Positions 45,066 through 58,254 of a stretch of DNA of 64,000 nucleotides are shown here, piece after piece; the stretch's first letter is position 1; each line of letters opens with the position of its first letter. The position numbers and the translations under genes were made by a program. The notes beneath the pieces were generated by a model. It saw nothing but the letters and a program-made list of their open reading frames with translations. It did no database searches and had not been told where the DNA came from. This stretch comes from Gonatopus flavifemur (taxonomy: Eukaryota > Arthropoda > Insecta > Hymenoptera > Dryinidae). The stretch covers positions 39,716,001-39,780,000 of the forward strand of contig JAFFJZ010000004.1 in the NCBI GenBank assembly GCA_018340375.1, written 5' to 3'.

Positions 45066-45883
45066 CCCGACTGGAAATTTATCCTATGGACCAGATCAGG
45101 CAAACCTTGATCCGGCCAAGTCATGTCACGCTTCACTATCATGAAGACCTCATCAGGAAAGACTAATTGAGATTTGATGAGGAATTCCATACCAAAACCT
45201 CCAAAACGAATCAAAATTATAATATGAGCGTGAAATACAAGACAAAACCAAGTATAAGAGAGATTCAACGTAGATGAAATTGACTGAATCAAATCAGTTT
45301 TATTCACATCAAGTAACCGTTTTCCTTTTTTATATACTTTATTCCTTTCTTCGTGTGTTCGAAGTCCCAGTGGTCATCTGTTTGTATCAGATAACCGTTT
45401 TCCAGGTCTAAGTACATTTACAAAGATTTAATTATATGTAATGCATTGGATGTTAAAGTATCTGATCAGAACAGTCAACGGCACTGCGAAATAGCTCATT
45501 TGGCATGAATCGATCTAATTGAAAACACATGTACAGTCGAAATCCGTTTAGAAATATTATCTAGTCCAAGAAAGATTTATTTGATTAAACAAGATTTAAT
45601 TTAAAATCAAGACTTCACATTTTTGTATTTTCTCCATCTAACTACGTTTGTCATCTTCAGAAGATGGACTAACAAGGTCCTGATGAGAATACGGCAAGAA
45701 AAACCTACTTCAACCCTTTAGGATAATTTAAGGGAATCCTGATTAGGACCAAATAAGCTCATCCCTACATGGGTGATCCATACCTAACCCTAATTAGGAC
45801 CTTGAAAGGTACACGTCATTTCGGATGACCTTGCTAGGTCCTCATCATATGTTGGGTTAACCCGATGATAATTTCCAGTCGGG
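45066..45883. repeat. CCC-type element, termini CCCGACTGGAAATT
   Basis: The left end CCCGACTGGAAATTTATCC is mirrored by GATAATTTCCAGTCGGG at 45867-45883. Adjacent dinucleotides are TA and TG, so the duplication is imperfect. The right half contains aggtcct(g)at/attaggacc words. An open frame inside the left part is not supported. Confidence 0.55.
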
Positions 45884-48800
45884 TGCGGCTGAAATCGTAA
45901 CATTGCTGATTTTAAGCCTCATCTGAAAATCAGTCGATCATGAAATTAAGATTTACTTTTTACTGTGTTAGGGATGTAATTTAATTAAACTAGATTCAGG
46001 GAATAGATCTCCCACAGGGTATCGATCCACCGGTCATCAGCGTCTGGAAATTTTCAAAAGGTATTCACAAAGGAGAAATATCATGCAATCAAATCCTCAA
46101 AGCATTCATTCTGATAATATACAATTTAATTTGTCTCATTGTCTGTTCATAAATCACAAGCGGTAAACATCTGCTTTGTAATCATCAATTACTACATTCA
46201 GAGTAACAACATTTCATAATCTTCGAGAATTAACAGCGATTTGTGATATATTTATTCACTTGCCAACATATCCGTAGCGTAACATCACGCACAATGGTGT
46301 TCTACTGGCTGTTGCACAAACACGAAATATTATCTGCGAACATCGTCACGGTTGCTGGAGAAACACTATCGGCTCACATCGCCAAATGCTTCTCAACGAT
46401 ACGTTGCAATTAGGTGATTGAGATTAAATTTCTGTGCACGTATTGTACACTCGCTAGAAAAATATACAATATTTACTTTGTTAAATGATATCTTTCTTTT
46501 CCTTCTTCCTATCATGAAGTCAAGATTTGTAGCATCTTCAACTTAATCACAAAATCATAAAATAATACTTTGATTAATTTTGTTAGGTCCTTTTTTCTGG
46601 AGTAGGAAATTTTTGAGGTGACCGCAAACTATCCATCAGCACAGCAATACTTTTAGGTGCGACAGTGATTTTTCAGCTGTGGCAGTGAAATCTATTTGTT
46701 ATTCTGTATATAATACTGGAAAATTTGCTGCTTCGGTTAATCACGTTGCTCTCTCAGCAATCCAGTTAGCTGCGGCAGCGAATTTTTAGCTAGACTAGCA
46801 CAAAAACTATTATTCCTCATTATTTTTTCTCTTTCATGAAAATACAATGAATCTAATCGAAGTATATGTTCAATTTCCAGTAATCTCACAACAGTGGCTA
46901 GAGCAGCATTAATAGTTCCAGAACGATTGACTCTTCGGCACGCAACTGCACGATTACGAATGTTCAATGGAATCAACCTTACAACATATTCTGAATTTCA
47001 ATGTTGACTCGACGTCAATTAAAAAGTATAAAGCGGTAGCGCAAAGATACGGAATGTTACTTTGAAATTATACCCCACGTAAAGTATATGCGAATGCATT
47101 TCCCGTCGCATTAAAACAAAGTAAATGTGGAAAAATGGGTGAATGAGGTGAATATAATTTCCTAAATTCATGCAATTAATACGTTTAATTAAAAATTGCA
47201 TCCTTGTCGTATCCTGTTATGGACGGGTGAGTTTGAAACACTGTATTTTCCTGTTTAAAAGACTTGAACCGTTTTTTTCGCATTAAAGCAGAAGAAAAGA
47301 ATCATGATCATCCAGCCTTGAGTTTTTATACCGACTACCTATAAACACTTAGCACAGTTCTTAATGCTATCTGCACGTGGGTGGTTGATTAATTGCAAGT
47401 AACGATCCAATCGACGCACTGGTTAATCGTCACCTAATCAACGCGCAATACACCACTAGTTTCTAATTAACGGTACGAGAAATAATGGTAGAACCATGAG
47501 TTTGTCGTTTCAACAATTACCCAATGTTTAATGTATGAATATAATCCATCAGTTATTTATTTTTATACACACTTTATTATGTATAAGAAAAAAATTGAAT
47601 CGAAATTGTGAATAGAATCGTGATACTTCTCTACGCTAAAATGGACAGTTTGTACAAATGGACTAAACTCACTGAATATATACGCGCATTAGAGATCCAA
47701 ATGTAAAATATAAATCAGATAAAACGAGCAGGCAATATCCATTAGACAACTGATCGGCGTATAAACAGCTTGCCTACCAGTCAGATCCCCAAATTCAACT
47801 AAGGACAAGGAACGTTTCGTCTCTGAATATTTCCTTCTACATCGTCAATATATCTTTATGCTTTTTTATCGAACGACCACATATACCGTTAGAGTTTAAG
47901 CATTCAAACTGCGAGATGATAAAGAAGGAATTAACGTGGAATATGAATGAATATGCTTTTTCTTTTAATTACTACTTTGAACTTCAATTCTTAGAACATA
48001 TCGCATAAGAGCCTAAAGGATGTTGAACACATGCATCATTTCCCAACTAGAGCTTTCCTTTTCTAAAAAATTGAACCAGACCCTATCTTGGTCCAGATCA
48101 CCCTGGATGGAAATGAAATGTTTCTCGATTGAAATAAAATTTGTTTAAATGGAGAACATATGCTCCACTTTGTATTATTTTGTACGTAAACTTTCTTCAC
48201 ATTTCATTCACTCAAACCTAGATTTCAATTAAATTTCGGAAAGTTTTCTGAAAACTCAGTCGTTTTTTATAATTCAGCAAAATTTTCGGAAGGAATTTTT
48301 TTACAGTGCACATTTATACGAATAAGTATATGAATTTGAAATGAGAGAAGCGATGAAAAGCATAATTCCAATCCGGGATAATCACTGTGTGATATACAAT
48401 GGTTGTAAAATGCGATGGATGATATATTTGTAGATTACGCACGGCGCCTCGCGAACGCTGAACGATCTCCGTACTAGGACGAAGTGTTGAAAGATAGATA
48501 CAAATTAACATATAAAACTATCTTTCGGGAAGCCATACGGCGATTGAATACCCACCTAGGCATCGTCATGTTTCTTTTTTTCGAAATTCTCTCCTCGAAT
48601 TAAACATTAAAAAATGAATTCAAAAATTCAAGACTTTTCCGCAGCAACTTTGTGCAACGTGACCCAACAATTATTGTGAAAAACCGACAGAATTCCCCGA
48701 AGAGAAAGTGCTGAACGATATCCATACGACTTCAGAATGTCATACCACCAGATCGGTTCGACTCACAATCCGAAAAATCAGGGATTTACGATTACTTGAA

Positions 48801-49917
48801 AAGAAGGTACTTTTAGTGAAATGGAAAATACAAGTTTTGTCTTTACACGGGACGGAAAAAAAACATGTAAAGGCAGGGTCGGTTTTCGAGTCTGTAAAAG
48901 AGCTTCCGGTGGTACTCTGTGATGATTATCAAAGAAATCACTGGGATTTTTACCTGAGCACCTCTCTCTCTGTCTCTCTCGATTTCCGTTTCCCCTAAAA
49001 CGAAGTAATGCGTGGTAGTCTGGAATGCGTTTGGTGGACTCACGGTTCTCGGAATTCACAAGGTTTTTCCTGAAAATTGACTGAAGAGAACAAAAGAATC
49101 CACTCTTCCTCGCTCGAGGATCATTTTCGGTAGCCAAAGCGTGTCTCCGTTGGCAACTGGTTAGATTCAGAACACGTTTTTAATATCATCCTTCTCCTTC
49201 CCTTCGTTTCCTTTCAACGGCCTTGAGAATTTTTCCAGTCTCGTGATCATTGATTCTTCCTTTCTGCACACACGCGCATACTCGAGAACACTGGTTGTTT
49301 TGTTCTTTGCAAATTGACAAAACAACGAAACAAGGCTTTCCACTTCTATCGCGTCAAGCTTTGCCGTAGAAGGAACGTACTATCGGCTTCGCTGACCGTA
49401 CCGTCGGTCAACGAAAGAGAAGAGGGATAAAAAAAATCACGAGCGTGAAAGGAAGAAAGGATGGGAAGATGTTATGGGGGGAGAAATGCAAAAATAAAAA
49501 TGGGAATAGATATGAGAGATCTTCTCAATCGTTCTCTTCTTTTCTTCAATCCTTAATTGGCTTGAAATAATTATTATTGAGGTCGCGTCGAGTTAAATCG
49601 ATTCAGAATTTATTTATACGTATTGCTCGGTGGCATATAATTGCATAAAGCCACCAGCCGCGGGTAGGTTGATTAACGAACTCTCCAAGATAGCTCAGTT
49701 TTTTCCACCCGTTGTCGTACAAATTTATCAGTTGATTGTTGATTTTTTTTGTGTACCGTCGTTGAAGTTAATCAATTCGAGTTCGATATACGTAGAATAC
49801 CGCTCCGCGATGCGCGATATACAGTTGTACAATGTCGCTCAGCAATGTCTCAATCGTGAGGAGTCGTTTCATCTTGGAAGTAAACCAACTTTTGGATCAA
49901 TTACGTTTGGAGTTATG
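45884..49917. other. Mostly unique DNA, possible host regulatory sequence
   Basis: This is the longest stretch with little repeat content. A diverged, inverted CACGGAG-type MITE relic (cagcaa/ttgctg words) occupies about 46630-46810. At 47380-47475 several homeodomain-type sites (ttgattaattgc, ggttaatcg, cctaatcaac, ttctaattaac) cluster. The stretch 48640-49460 is richer in CpG and contains pyrimidine and purine runs. The stretch 49580-49910 is also unique and CpG-rich. No exon with a known domain was found. Confidence 0.4.
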
Positions 49918-49921
49918 AATA

Positions 49922-50238
49922 CGGAGGAAAAAAATTTGCTGACGCAGCAAATCGAGGTTTTATATACGGAATAACAAATCTTGTTTGCTAACCGAGCTTA
50001 ACCATCCGCTGCGACAGTTAACTGGATCGCCGAGAGAGTAACATGAATGATTGAAACAGTAAACTTATTGCTGGACTAGCAAAATATTAAGCATCATATA
50101 TAGAATAGCAAACAAATATGTTGGAGGCGTCAGCATTTTTCGTTCCCGAAGCTAAAAAGTCGCTGTCGCATCTATCAAGATTGCTGTGATAGCAAATGGA
50201 GTGCTGGCAATGCGAATTTCTTCTTTTTCCGTGTGATC
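49922..50238. repeat. CACGGAG-type MITE, diverged copy
   Basis: It runs from acggaggaaaaaaatttgctg through aatcgaggttttatatacgg and atagaatagcaaacaaat to ttctttttccgtgtg. It follows the order of the copy at 42821-43170 but is strongly diverged. No target duplication could be read. Confidence 0.65.
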
Positions 50239-52163
50239 GATGTACAGAATTCTCTGAAGTTCTGTAAAGTTTTCATTTCAGCGCGGAGAGAACAGAATAC
50301 TTTTGCTGGCATAATAAACTGGTTTGTTACTATAGTATCTACAAGGAAACATTTGTTCAAGAAGCGAAAAATGATTGATACAGAACTAACGCTTTAGCCG
50401 CTAGAGTAAATACTTTTGCAAGGACAACAAATTTTTTTGTAGGTGCTATATAATGACAAAACATTTTTCTCCGTGAATCTACGCATTCGTGAGAATTATT
50501 TGTATAAATGCTACTCCTCGTTTATCCTGACGAGAAAATGAAAAAGAGGAAAAAAGGTATAATAAAAGAATAGTAGTCGTCTCGACGAATCAGGGTCAAG
50601 TTATGGCTTTGGTGAAAAAAGGAGGGATCTGTTGGCGATAAAGCTTGACGCGAGACTGACGTCGCACGAGAACGATCTCAGGTAATTCAGATGATGAGGA
50701 TCAACGGAGACTCTTTCATGGGCGTCGTTGTGTGTAATGGAGCTGTATCTCGCCCGACCGACAGTCGCGACTGTGCGCCTGCTGCTGCTGCTGCTGCTGG
50801 CTCTCCGAGTAACTGGCATAGGGATTTTGTGGCCTATCGGGACACGATCTCTCGCGGGCTACCAATTATTATCGCACCGATAATCTCTTTCCTCTGCTAC
50901 TGGGAGGTTTGTGTTTGATCTGTTTGTTATGAGGATTATAACTCGATAACTCACGTGGCTATTGACCTTGAACCTTCAAAAGAAATTCAAATATGACATA
51001 CCAGTTCCTGGAAATTCACTGGGAAATATGTAACAGGGAGAAAATTCAATCGTTTGATTTCTTGAAACGATTCTATCGTTTATAAATCATATGTAATGTT
51101 CATGTTATCTTGAGTCAGTTTGCAAATGAAGGACGTTAATTAGTTGAATTTTCTTATTTACGCAATGTAATCGTAGAATGATTTCCCTGAAATTTATGAC
51201 TCCGCTTATCTCTTTTATGATGTGTAAGTGGATAAAGTCGTTTGCTCGAGCAATAATCAGTGAAATATTGATAAAGATTGTGGCAAGATTCTGCCAGTTG
51301 CTCACCATCCATCAAAAGTTGCTTGTGAGTGAAGGGGTTCATAGCGAATTGAACGTTTCACACTTACTGTGCACAGAGAACCGAGCTACGGTACTTTGTT
51401 TGCACCTGTTTTTTCACGATTCTGTCTGCTGTTCTACATAGCACACAAATTTCTAATTGATTCCTAATAAATGCTTTCGAAAATATGAAGGACCTGGTAC
51501 AATTAAATTTCCCTGAAAATTTCTTTCAATTCCACTGAAAACCTGGAAAAATCTTAAAAGCTTGAGAGAATCTGAAAAACTATGTTGCCCAAGTTTTAAT
51601 CTTTTTATCGAAACGCATTGGTAGACAAATAACAAAATCCTCAGCTGTTGAAGGCTCAAAATCTTGCAGTACACTGTTCAAACGATGTTTCCAGTTCCAA
51701 GGAGTTAATTGGAGAAAATAAACATTAATGATTTCTTAAATTCAATGAGTTTGAATTTTCACTTCGTTTCAATAAACGATCCAAACTTCAAGGACATCAA
51801 GAACTCCTCACTAAGAACATCTGAAATTTTCAGAGAAATTCTTCCACCAAGAGCTTCATAAAAAATTTAAGTTGATGAATTCAGTGCGGATTTTTTTTTG
51901 GGTAAAAACTGAGCTTTGGACTTATTTGGGTTAGAAAAATGTAACATTTGATTGAGCCGAAACGAAAGTACACGTTTTTTATACAGGGCTTATCAAACGG
52001 TCCAATAACGGCACATCCCTGGACCATCTTTGTGGGAATCTTTGTATGCCACATTATGCCAAAAACTATACCTAAGTAGAAAATTACGCCGAGCTACATT
52101 GATCAGAAATCACTGAATTCTACGGCGAATGTACGTTTTTTTAATGCTCGACACTCATATATG
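50239..52163. other. Mostly unique DNA with a CpG-rich interval
   Basis: A relic MITE end (tttttctccgtg) lies at 50464-50475. The interval 50590-50900 is rich in CpG and holds a (CTG)n tract at about 50780-50798; it could contain a promoter or 5' exon, but I cannot identify one. At 51510-51580 ctgaaaa words recur. Otherwise nothing recognised. Confidence 0.35.
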
Positions 52164-52908
52164 CCCATATACAAATTTTCAGGCTCCACCGATGCTGAAA
52201 AAAGAATATAGCTGGGCGTAAAGCTGGCAGCCAAACCTGGGCAATTTGTGTAAAGGTGAGGGTGGCTGACCATGGTCTAAATATTGTACCAATATGGACG
52301 GTGAATAAATCAAGTCTGTTGATCCATCATTGATCATAGGCTGCGCCATCCCTGACCCATCCTGCAACCAAGATTGCCTGAAGGAGAAAAATGATTTCAC
52401 CCGAGGGTTTGTAATGCATGGCGGAACATTGCTGCAAGCATTAGACAACCCTAGATGGCAGTAGATTCTCATGCGACACCAAGCATAGGTGGCAGCTTGG
52501 CCCAGCTTAGAAAATAGTTCGGCTCAGCATGGGCAATACAAGTTTTGCTCAACTTGAACGGGAGCCTGACTCAACGTAAGCGATAGCTTAGTCCAGAGTG
52601 AAATTCCCTTTAGAAGCTGGTTGCTGGTTTCTTGTCAGTGGCAAACTAAGCATTCAATGGATGTATAAGTTTCCTCGGAAGATTCCATGATAGAAAGGAT
52701 TCTTCATCTATTTCCGGATGCCTCTACTTCAACACCAGGATCATCGGATTTGTGGCATTCACTATTTGAAACTAATCAGAAAAATTCTGAAATTCTGTGT
52801 CGAACTTCTAGGACTCCCTCGACATATATTTCATGTCAGAATTATAGAATGGGTGTTTCATTTTATCTTATTTTCAACTACAATAAAACATCGGAATGAC
52901 CGTTGCTA

Positions 52909-53291
52909 GGGGTGCACACGAGACTCGCGTCAAGAACTTGGAAAATGATCTATATTCATCATTCTACTGTTTATAAGACATGGTTTACTAAACTCAATTG
53001 AAGCTTCGCATCAGACGGAACAAATTCGTGACAGGTTTTGATCTTGCAAATGAAAATGATCAAGATCTATATCGAGATCTGCATTGAGCGTTGCACCGAG
53101 ACGAGACGAGACTGACAAACGATACCGGAAGCATATCTTGGTTGATCTTGTTTATGAAATCGAAATGATCGATTATTCCGTTTCATTAGATACGAAGTCG
53201 GAATTCTGTGCGGTGAATACCTCATTGGAACACGTTTAAATCAAGATGATCGATTCTTTTTCAGTCTCGACGAGAATATCGTGTGCACCCC
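52909..53291. repeat. Foldback MITE, termini GGGGTGCACACGA
   Basis: It is 383 bp. The ends GGGGTGCACACGA and TCGTGTGCACCCC are perfect mirrors, with TA on both sides (52907-52908, 53292-53293). The interior repeats gatcaagat and gatcgatt words. Confidence 0.75.
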
Positions 53292-54173
53292 TAACCGTTG
53301 CAAATTGCCACTTGAGAAAGGAGTTCCGCTCTGGGCCAAGCTATCGCTTTAGTTGAGTCAAGCTTCCACCCAAGTTGGATAAAACTACCCATACAGAAAT
53401 TTAGCATTTGTCCTAGCATGGCGCAATGTAGATAAAGTATGGCCGAGGCTTGGCAACCAAGCATGGCACAACACTGAAATGATAACATCATTTTATGATG
53501 TATCAATGTGTTTTTTTAATGGAGCCCCATTATTGGTGCAGAAATGACAATTGAATAGACCATCGTTGGCGAACAAGAGAAAAATTTATTTATCAATGTT
53601 GCGCCAATGATAAAATTGTAAAAAATACCCAAATTCACCCAAAAATATATAAAAAGTATGCGCATTTCACAATTTCCAATATATGTTATTTGGGATCTTA
53701 TTGTGTTTTCCTGCTTTATCTGTAAACAATTCGGTGTTATGTGTTGCTAAAGTTTGCCACGAGAAGTATACACAATATGGATCAGCGGTAGGAACCCTCT
53801 GATGTAAAATGTTACAAAGAACGATTGACTGTTCTTCTAGAGAATTATTAAAGTCTTATATATTCCTTGTATACATCTCTCACTAATCGCGAGAAGCACT
53901 TAATCGATAACTCAGCTAGCAATTCAGTCATCAGAAGTTAAAATTAAGGAGCATGCCAATATTGAGCCATGCTATTACCCATGATCGGCGCTACATTGAA
54001 AACTAATTTTTATCGAGACTAGACCAGAGTTTGTGGCAATATTCAACCACGTTCCAAATGATCCCCACTTGAGCTTAGCAAACGCCAAGCTTAGCGGAAT
54101 GGTGAATCTATGGTAGGCTGACAACCGAAATTCGTTGAACACCGTTATCAGTGCAACATTTCATTCCTTGTTA

Positions 54174-54483
54174 CCCGGGTGGAAATCAACGGGACCGTGT
54201 GGCCCCGTAGGGGTATATCTAAGGCATCCAATACAAAGTTGCTTACCCACGGCCCTTGTGGGCTCCAGTTAGGGTTGCTTGTGTGTTCCTGGAATATTTC
54301 AATCCAGGTACGTCCACCCACAGCCCATATAAGCCCCGAGTTGACTACAATCGTTTTGCCTGGATATTTGATACCATTACGGGGCCTAGATTGAAAAGCG
54401 CAACATTCCGAGTTGGGGCCACTTTTCAAGTAGGGATTATAAACCTGGCCCAGGTTTGAGCCCGGGAGAAATTTCCACACGGG
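54174..54483. repeat. CCCGGGTGGAAAT MITE with a confirmed empty site
   Basis: It is 310 bp with ends CCCGGGTGGAAAT and ATTTCCACACGGG and TA on both sides. The related host repeats at 58733-58760 and 61889-61915 lack it; rejoined flanks here read ccttgttaatcaacattgaat, there cttgttaatcaacagtgaat. Non-coding. Confidence 0.85.
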
Positions 54484-54933
54484 TAATCAACATTGAATAT
54501 CTATAGATTGGCAAGCCTTGCCTGTCAACATTGCGCTAAGCTATATTCTATTGTTAGCATTGACGGAATTTAAAAATTCATATATGGATATCGCCCATGT
54601 TGAGCCAAGCTATTTTCTAAGCTGGGCCAAGCTACTACTCATGTTTGGTGTGGTATGGGAATCTGCTGCCACCCAGGGTTGCCTAACTCTTCCCACAGTG
54701 TCCCGCCATGCATTACAAACCCTCGAGCGAAATAATTTTTTTCCTTCAGGCAATGTTGGTTGAAGGATGCACCAGGTGTGGCGCAGCCTATGATCAATGA
54801 TGGATCGACGGAATTGATTTATACACCGCCGATATTGGTAGAATATTCAGCCCATTGTCAGCCTGGCTGCCAGCCTTGCACCCAGCTATATTCTGTTATG
54901 AGCATTGGCGAAACCTGGGAATTTTTATATGGG

Positions 54934-56380
54934 AATGTTTAGATTTAACAACTACGTTGAATTACTCCTTATTTCTAAGTACGCACTCTTATGTCAAACT
55001 ATAACTCATCATACTCGTGAGTGGTAATTTTCAGATGGTACAACTATACCCAATTACGTTTTTTACTTTTAATTGCGTATTTTCATGCTAAACTACTATT
55101 TATTATTATATTACCGACCTTTTTGTATGTCTCAAGCAGCAATGCAAGAGCACCCAAAGAATTTTCGCGACAGAAGTCACCCCAAGAGAACACTAACCTT
55201 CAGGACCTTTCTTTAAACGTTCGCGAACATCCAGAAAAATTCAATGAACGTTGTTGAGGATTTGTATTCTCTTGGAGTAGAAAGAGTTCTTTTTCATTGC
55301 ACTGTTGATTGTGATGATACATAAAAATCACCAGAAGCTGGCAAATTGTTCATGATAAGTCTCAGTAGGTCTTCTGCCAGACTTGGTCCACGATTGGACC
55401 ATCGTTCCATACATAGTTGGGTCATATCTGTTTTTCTCAATTTCTTCTTTATGTACTGATAAGAGGAATCATTCATATGAAACTCAATGGAAAAAGGGGG
55501 AAATGTTATGTTCTTTAATTTCACATAAAAATTCTAGGATGAATTTTATTGGACCGTGTATCACCTCATCCTACCCTAACGAGTTTGCGGTATCCAAGGC
55601 AACTGCTAAACATATTGGAATGAAATCATTCGAAATTGATGTGACTTCCGACACGATTCAACCATTTTTACTCTAATTCTCAAGGAATCGTATTATCTTG
55701 AAACATAACATCAACTTTATCCGCATGACGTTCAAGAAACCTCCTCAACGACGTCGCAATAAATATCGGACGTAATGTAAGTGCGTAAGACATTTATTTT
55801 ATGATGTTCATAAAACATTTAACGACTTCAAACATTTAACGGCTCAAAACAACGTTTGTTGAAAAGAGTTCTCGTACATCTCAGTTTTGCCCCCATCGGC
55901 TACCGGGAGAGATTCACCGAAGAAGATTGATAAAAAACAACAATAAAAAATAGATACTACTTTCTTGGGTAGAATTCGTGAAAACAATGTTTTCTTAGAC
56001 CACAGTTAATTGTCCAAAAGACCCACGAGGAACAGCAACACACGACATTAGCGAGAAGGTGCAGCTCATTCTCTCACAAAAGCTTTCTCGTCTTCCATTA
56101 GCGTCCCTCTTCACGTGGCGAACGGCACTCTTCTTCGTGGAATGTGATTCTCCATGTTGAGTCACCAAAAGGAAAGGAAAAGACACCAAGGTAAAGTAAT
56201 GCAAGCGAACAGAGAAAAGAATAATAAAATATCCAAAGGTATTGAGAGGAGGTGTTGAGAAAAAAGAGGCAAGGAGGAGGTGTTGGTTGTCCATAGGAGT
56301 GGCCCTAGAATTTAACCAACCCCTCTCGTATATCAGACTTATCAAAATTTATTACAGTACTTCGGACATGAAGTGACGGT
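54934..56380. other. Unique DNA with one small MITE
   Basis: The piece at 55180-55277 (ccccaagagaacactaacctt to ttgtattctcttggag) is a small relative of the element at 24330-25623, with aacgttc words inside. The rest appears single-copy; no gene recognised. Confidence 0.4.
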
Positions 56381-57120
56381 GAAGGTAGAGTGAAATCATT
56401 TCAAAAAATCGTCCCCTGGGGAGGAGAAATTTTCAAATATGTTTTGTTCCAATTTTTAATCCCCAATGTTTTTGATGATATTCTTCTACTCTGGATCAAT
56501 CGATCGATCGATCAATTCATCTATCCATCCATCTATCCAAGATGGATCCGCCTCTGCTTTGCGAAGGAGGAGGTCTTTCGAACGCACGAGTCTCCTCCTG
56601 CATCTCTCGACTTCTTCAAGGTGTTTATTTGTTTGTGCGTCGAAAATTATCTTTTCTCTAACTGCTTCCAGGTAGAAAAAAGTGATTCTCTCGATCCAGT
56701 CCGTGTTGCAGCATGCATTAGCGACGTTCACGAGGAGTCAAGGTGTTTTTTTGCCCCTTCTTTATTCTTTTCTTTTTGTTTCAATTCTCTTGGGGTCGTT
56801 GCTTTTTACCCTCTTTCGTGTCGTTTTTCGCTTTGGCTCTCGTTTCCTCTCTTACGTTCGTAGCCACGGGCCACCGGATTGCCGGCGCCAATTAAGAGGC
56901 TTGAAGGAAAGATGAAAAATAAAAGAAATCGAGAAAATTGTCTTCCTCAAGGGGATACTAGCGATCTCCAACTATGCAACCCGAGCTAAATCTGTTGTGA
57001 CAAATTATTCTAAAATGGAACAATAATTTTGGCCGTGTCTTTTTCTAAACCATGGATTCTGGTTGCGTCTTCAGGGGTCGCTGGTATCACCTTAAAGTTT
57101 AATTCTCCCTTTCTGGTTTA
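56381..57120. other. Unique, pyrimidine-rich stretch
   Basis: A short atcgatcgatcgatc and catccatctatc microsatellite lies near 56500-56540. The interval 56560-56900 is CT-rich and CpG-containing. A 157-codon frame at 56390-56863 is open on the plus strand but is low in complexity (Phe/Leu/Ser/Cys-rich, as expected from CT-rich DNA) and shows no domain; I do not call it a gene. Confidence 0.3.
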
Positions 57121-58254
57121 TTTCTATCCCATATAACATGCTGGTCCCGATGTAGTCATGAAGAATTCCTTGTGAATTCATCGTGGGGTTCTTTAAGAGT
57201 CTCCGTTATGATAGTTCAGAAGAGTTCTTTATGAATCCCTGGTATTCAAGAGGAATTCTTAAAGAATTCTCAAGCATTCATTATGATGTTATAAAAATAA
57301 CCGTGAAATTTCAGTAATCGAAGGACAAGTAAAAATTCTTCAAAAAATTACTGTGCAACTCGTAAAAACGAGTGAAGTTTTAAACACTTAAGAGTGATAT
57401 TTTAAAAAATTTCCTAATTTTTTCCCGATCACTGAAATTTCACGGTAATTTATCAAGTCGAATTCTTTCAGCGTAGATACATTCATTAGAATAAATAATC
57501 GATTAATCAAAACATTAAGCAGCTCCCTGTGGTGCGTATTGAAAGGTATTGAGAAAGATACTTTAATTATTTCTAATAAAATGAAATATATTATAGCTAT
57601 ACTGGTGCGCAATCCAAACCGTCGTTGAGTGAAGGCGGAGATAGACGTGGCGCCGATCGTTCAAATTAGAGGGTGCAGCTGATCACTAGGGGTTATTATT
57701 CTTCACTGGTAGTCTCTCGTACTCTCTATCGTTTTGAAATCGTGTTCTCTGTAATTGGGATTGAGAAAATTCTTTGCAATGAGAGATTATAATTGTAAAA
57801 TCACAAATATGGAATAAAAATCACCCAACCATACATCGGTGAAAAAATGTTAATGGATAATGAATTATCTTGAAAACCATCCATTCTCCCAACTGGTAAA
57901 CATAGATAGGATACCAAGGGGACGTCTTTCTTGCTACGCTTTTTTCCTCCATAAGTAATTGAAATCAACAATACTTCGTCTGGATTCTTCGGCTGGAGAA
58001 GGTCTCAACGAAGAATCGACCAAGATTCTGTCCTAATCTAATCTTCCAGCGAGGCGGCGGTCAACGTTCTCTCTTCCTGGAAACTGTATCGTGCAACGTA
58101 TATAAGGTGATTTGAAAAACTACATTTCGAGTCTTTTGTTTTATAATGATTCGTGAAGCTTATACACCGTCAAGAAAATTTATGGAGAAATTTCAGCACG
58201 AGGACAGGAGAATTCCAGTACTTCGGTTCAACAAAAATGATGTGAAAAGTATCG
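57121..58254. other. Non-coding stretch with GAATTC array and hairpin
   Basis: At 57165-57290 GAATTC/GAATTCTT words repeat, as at 3660-3860. A hairpin lies at 57302-57450 (accgtgaaatttcagtaatcg mirrored by cgatcactgaaatttcacggt). The part 57600-57780 is CpG-containing and unique. No gene. Confidence 0.45.

Larger units (their letters stand above)
52164..54933. repeat. Giant GCCAAGC foldback with about 350-400-bp arms
   Basis: The left arm (52164-52545) begins CCCATATACAAATTTTCAGG. The right arm (54590-54933) mirrors it and ends with tttttatatggg. Matching inner phrases include ctgggccaagct/agcttggcccag, tgtaatgcatggcggaaca and its mirror, and tgatcataggctgcgcc/ggcgcagcctatgatca. The middle holds insertions at 52909-53291 and 54174-54483 and a dispersed GCCAAGC repeat copy (about 53780-54600). 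The target duplication is not clear. No gene. Confidence 0.7.

Noticed and set aside
45676..45850. Inverted repeat of aggtcct words
   Set aside because: The main matches are in direct rather than inverted orientation; treated as a word array inside 45066-45883.
50691..50918. Frame with an alanine tract
   Set aside because: The tract comes from a CTG microsatellite; no start context, splice sites or domain to support it.
56390..56863. 157-codon plus-strand frame in CT-rich DNA
   Set aside because: Composition explains the frame (Phe, Leu, Ser, Cys-rich); no motif, and competing frames overlap.
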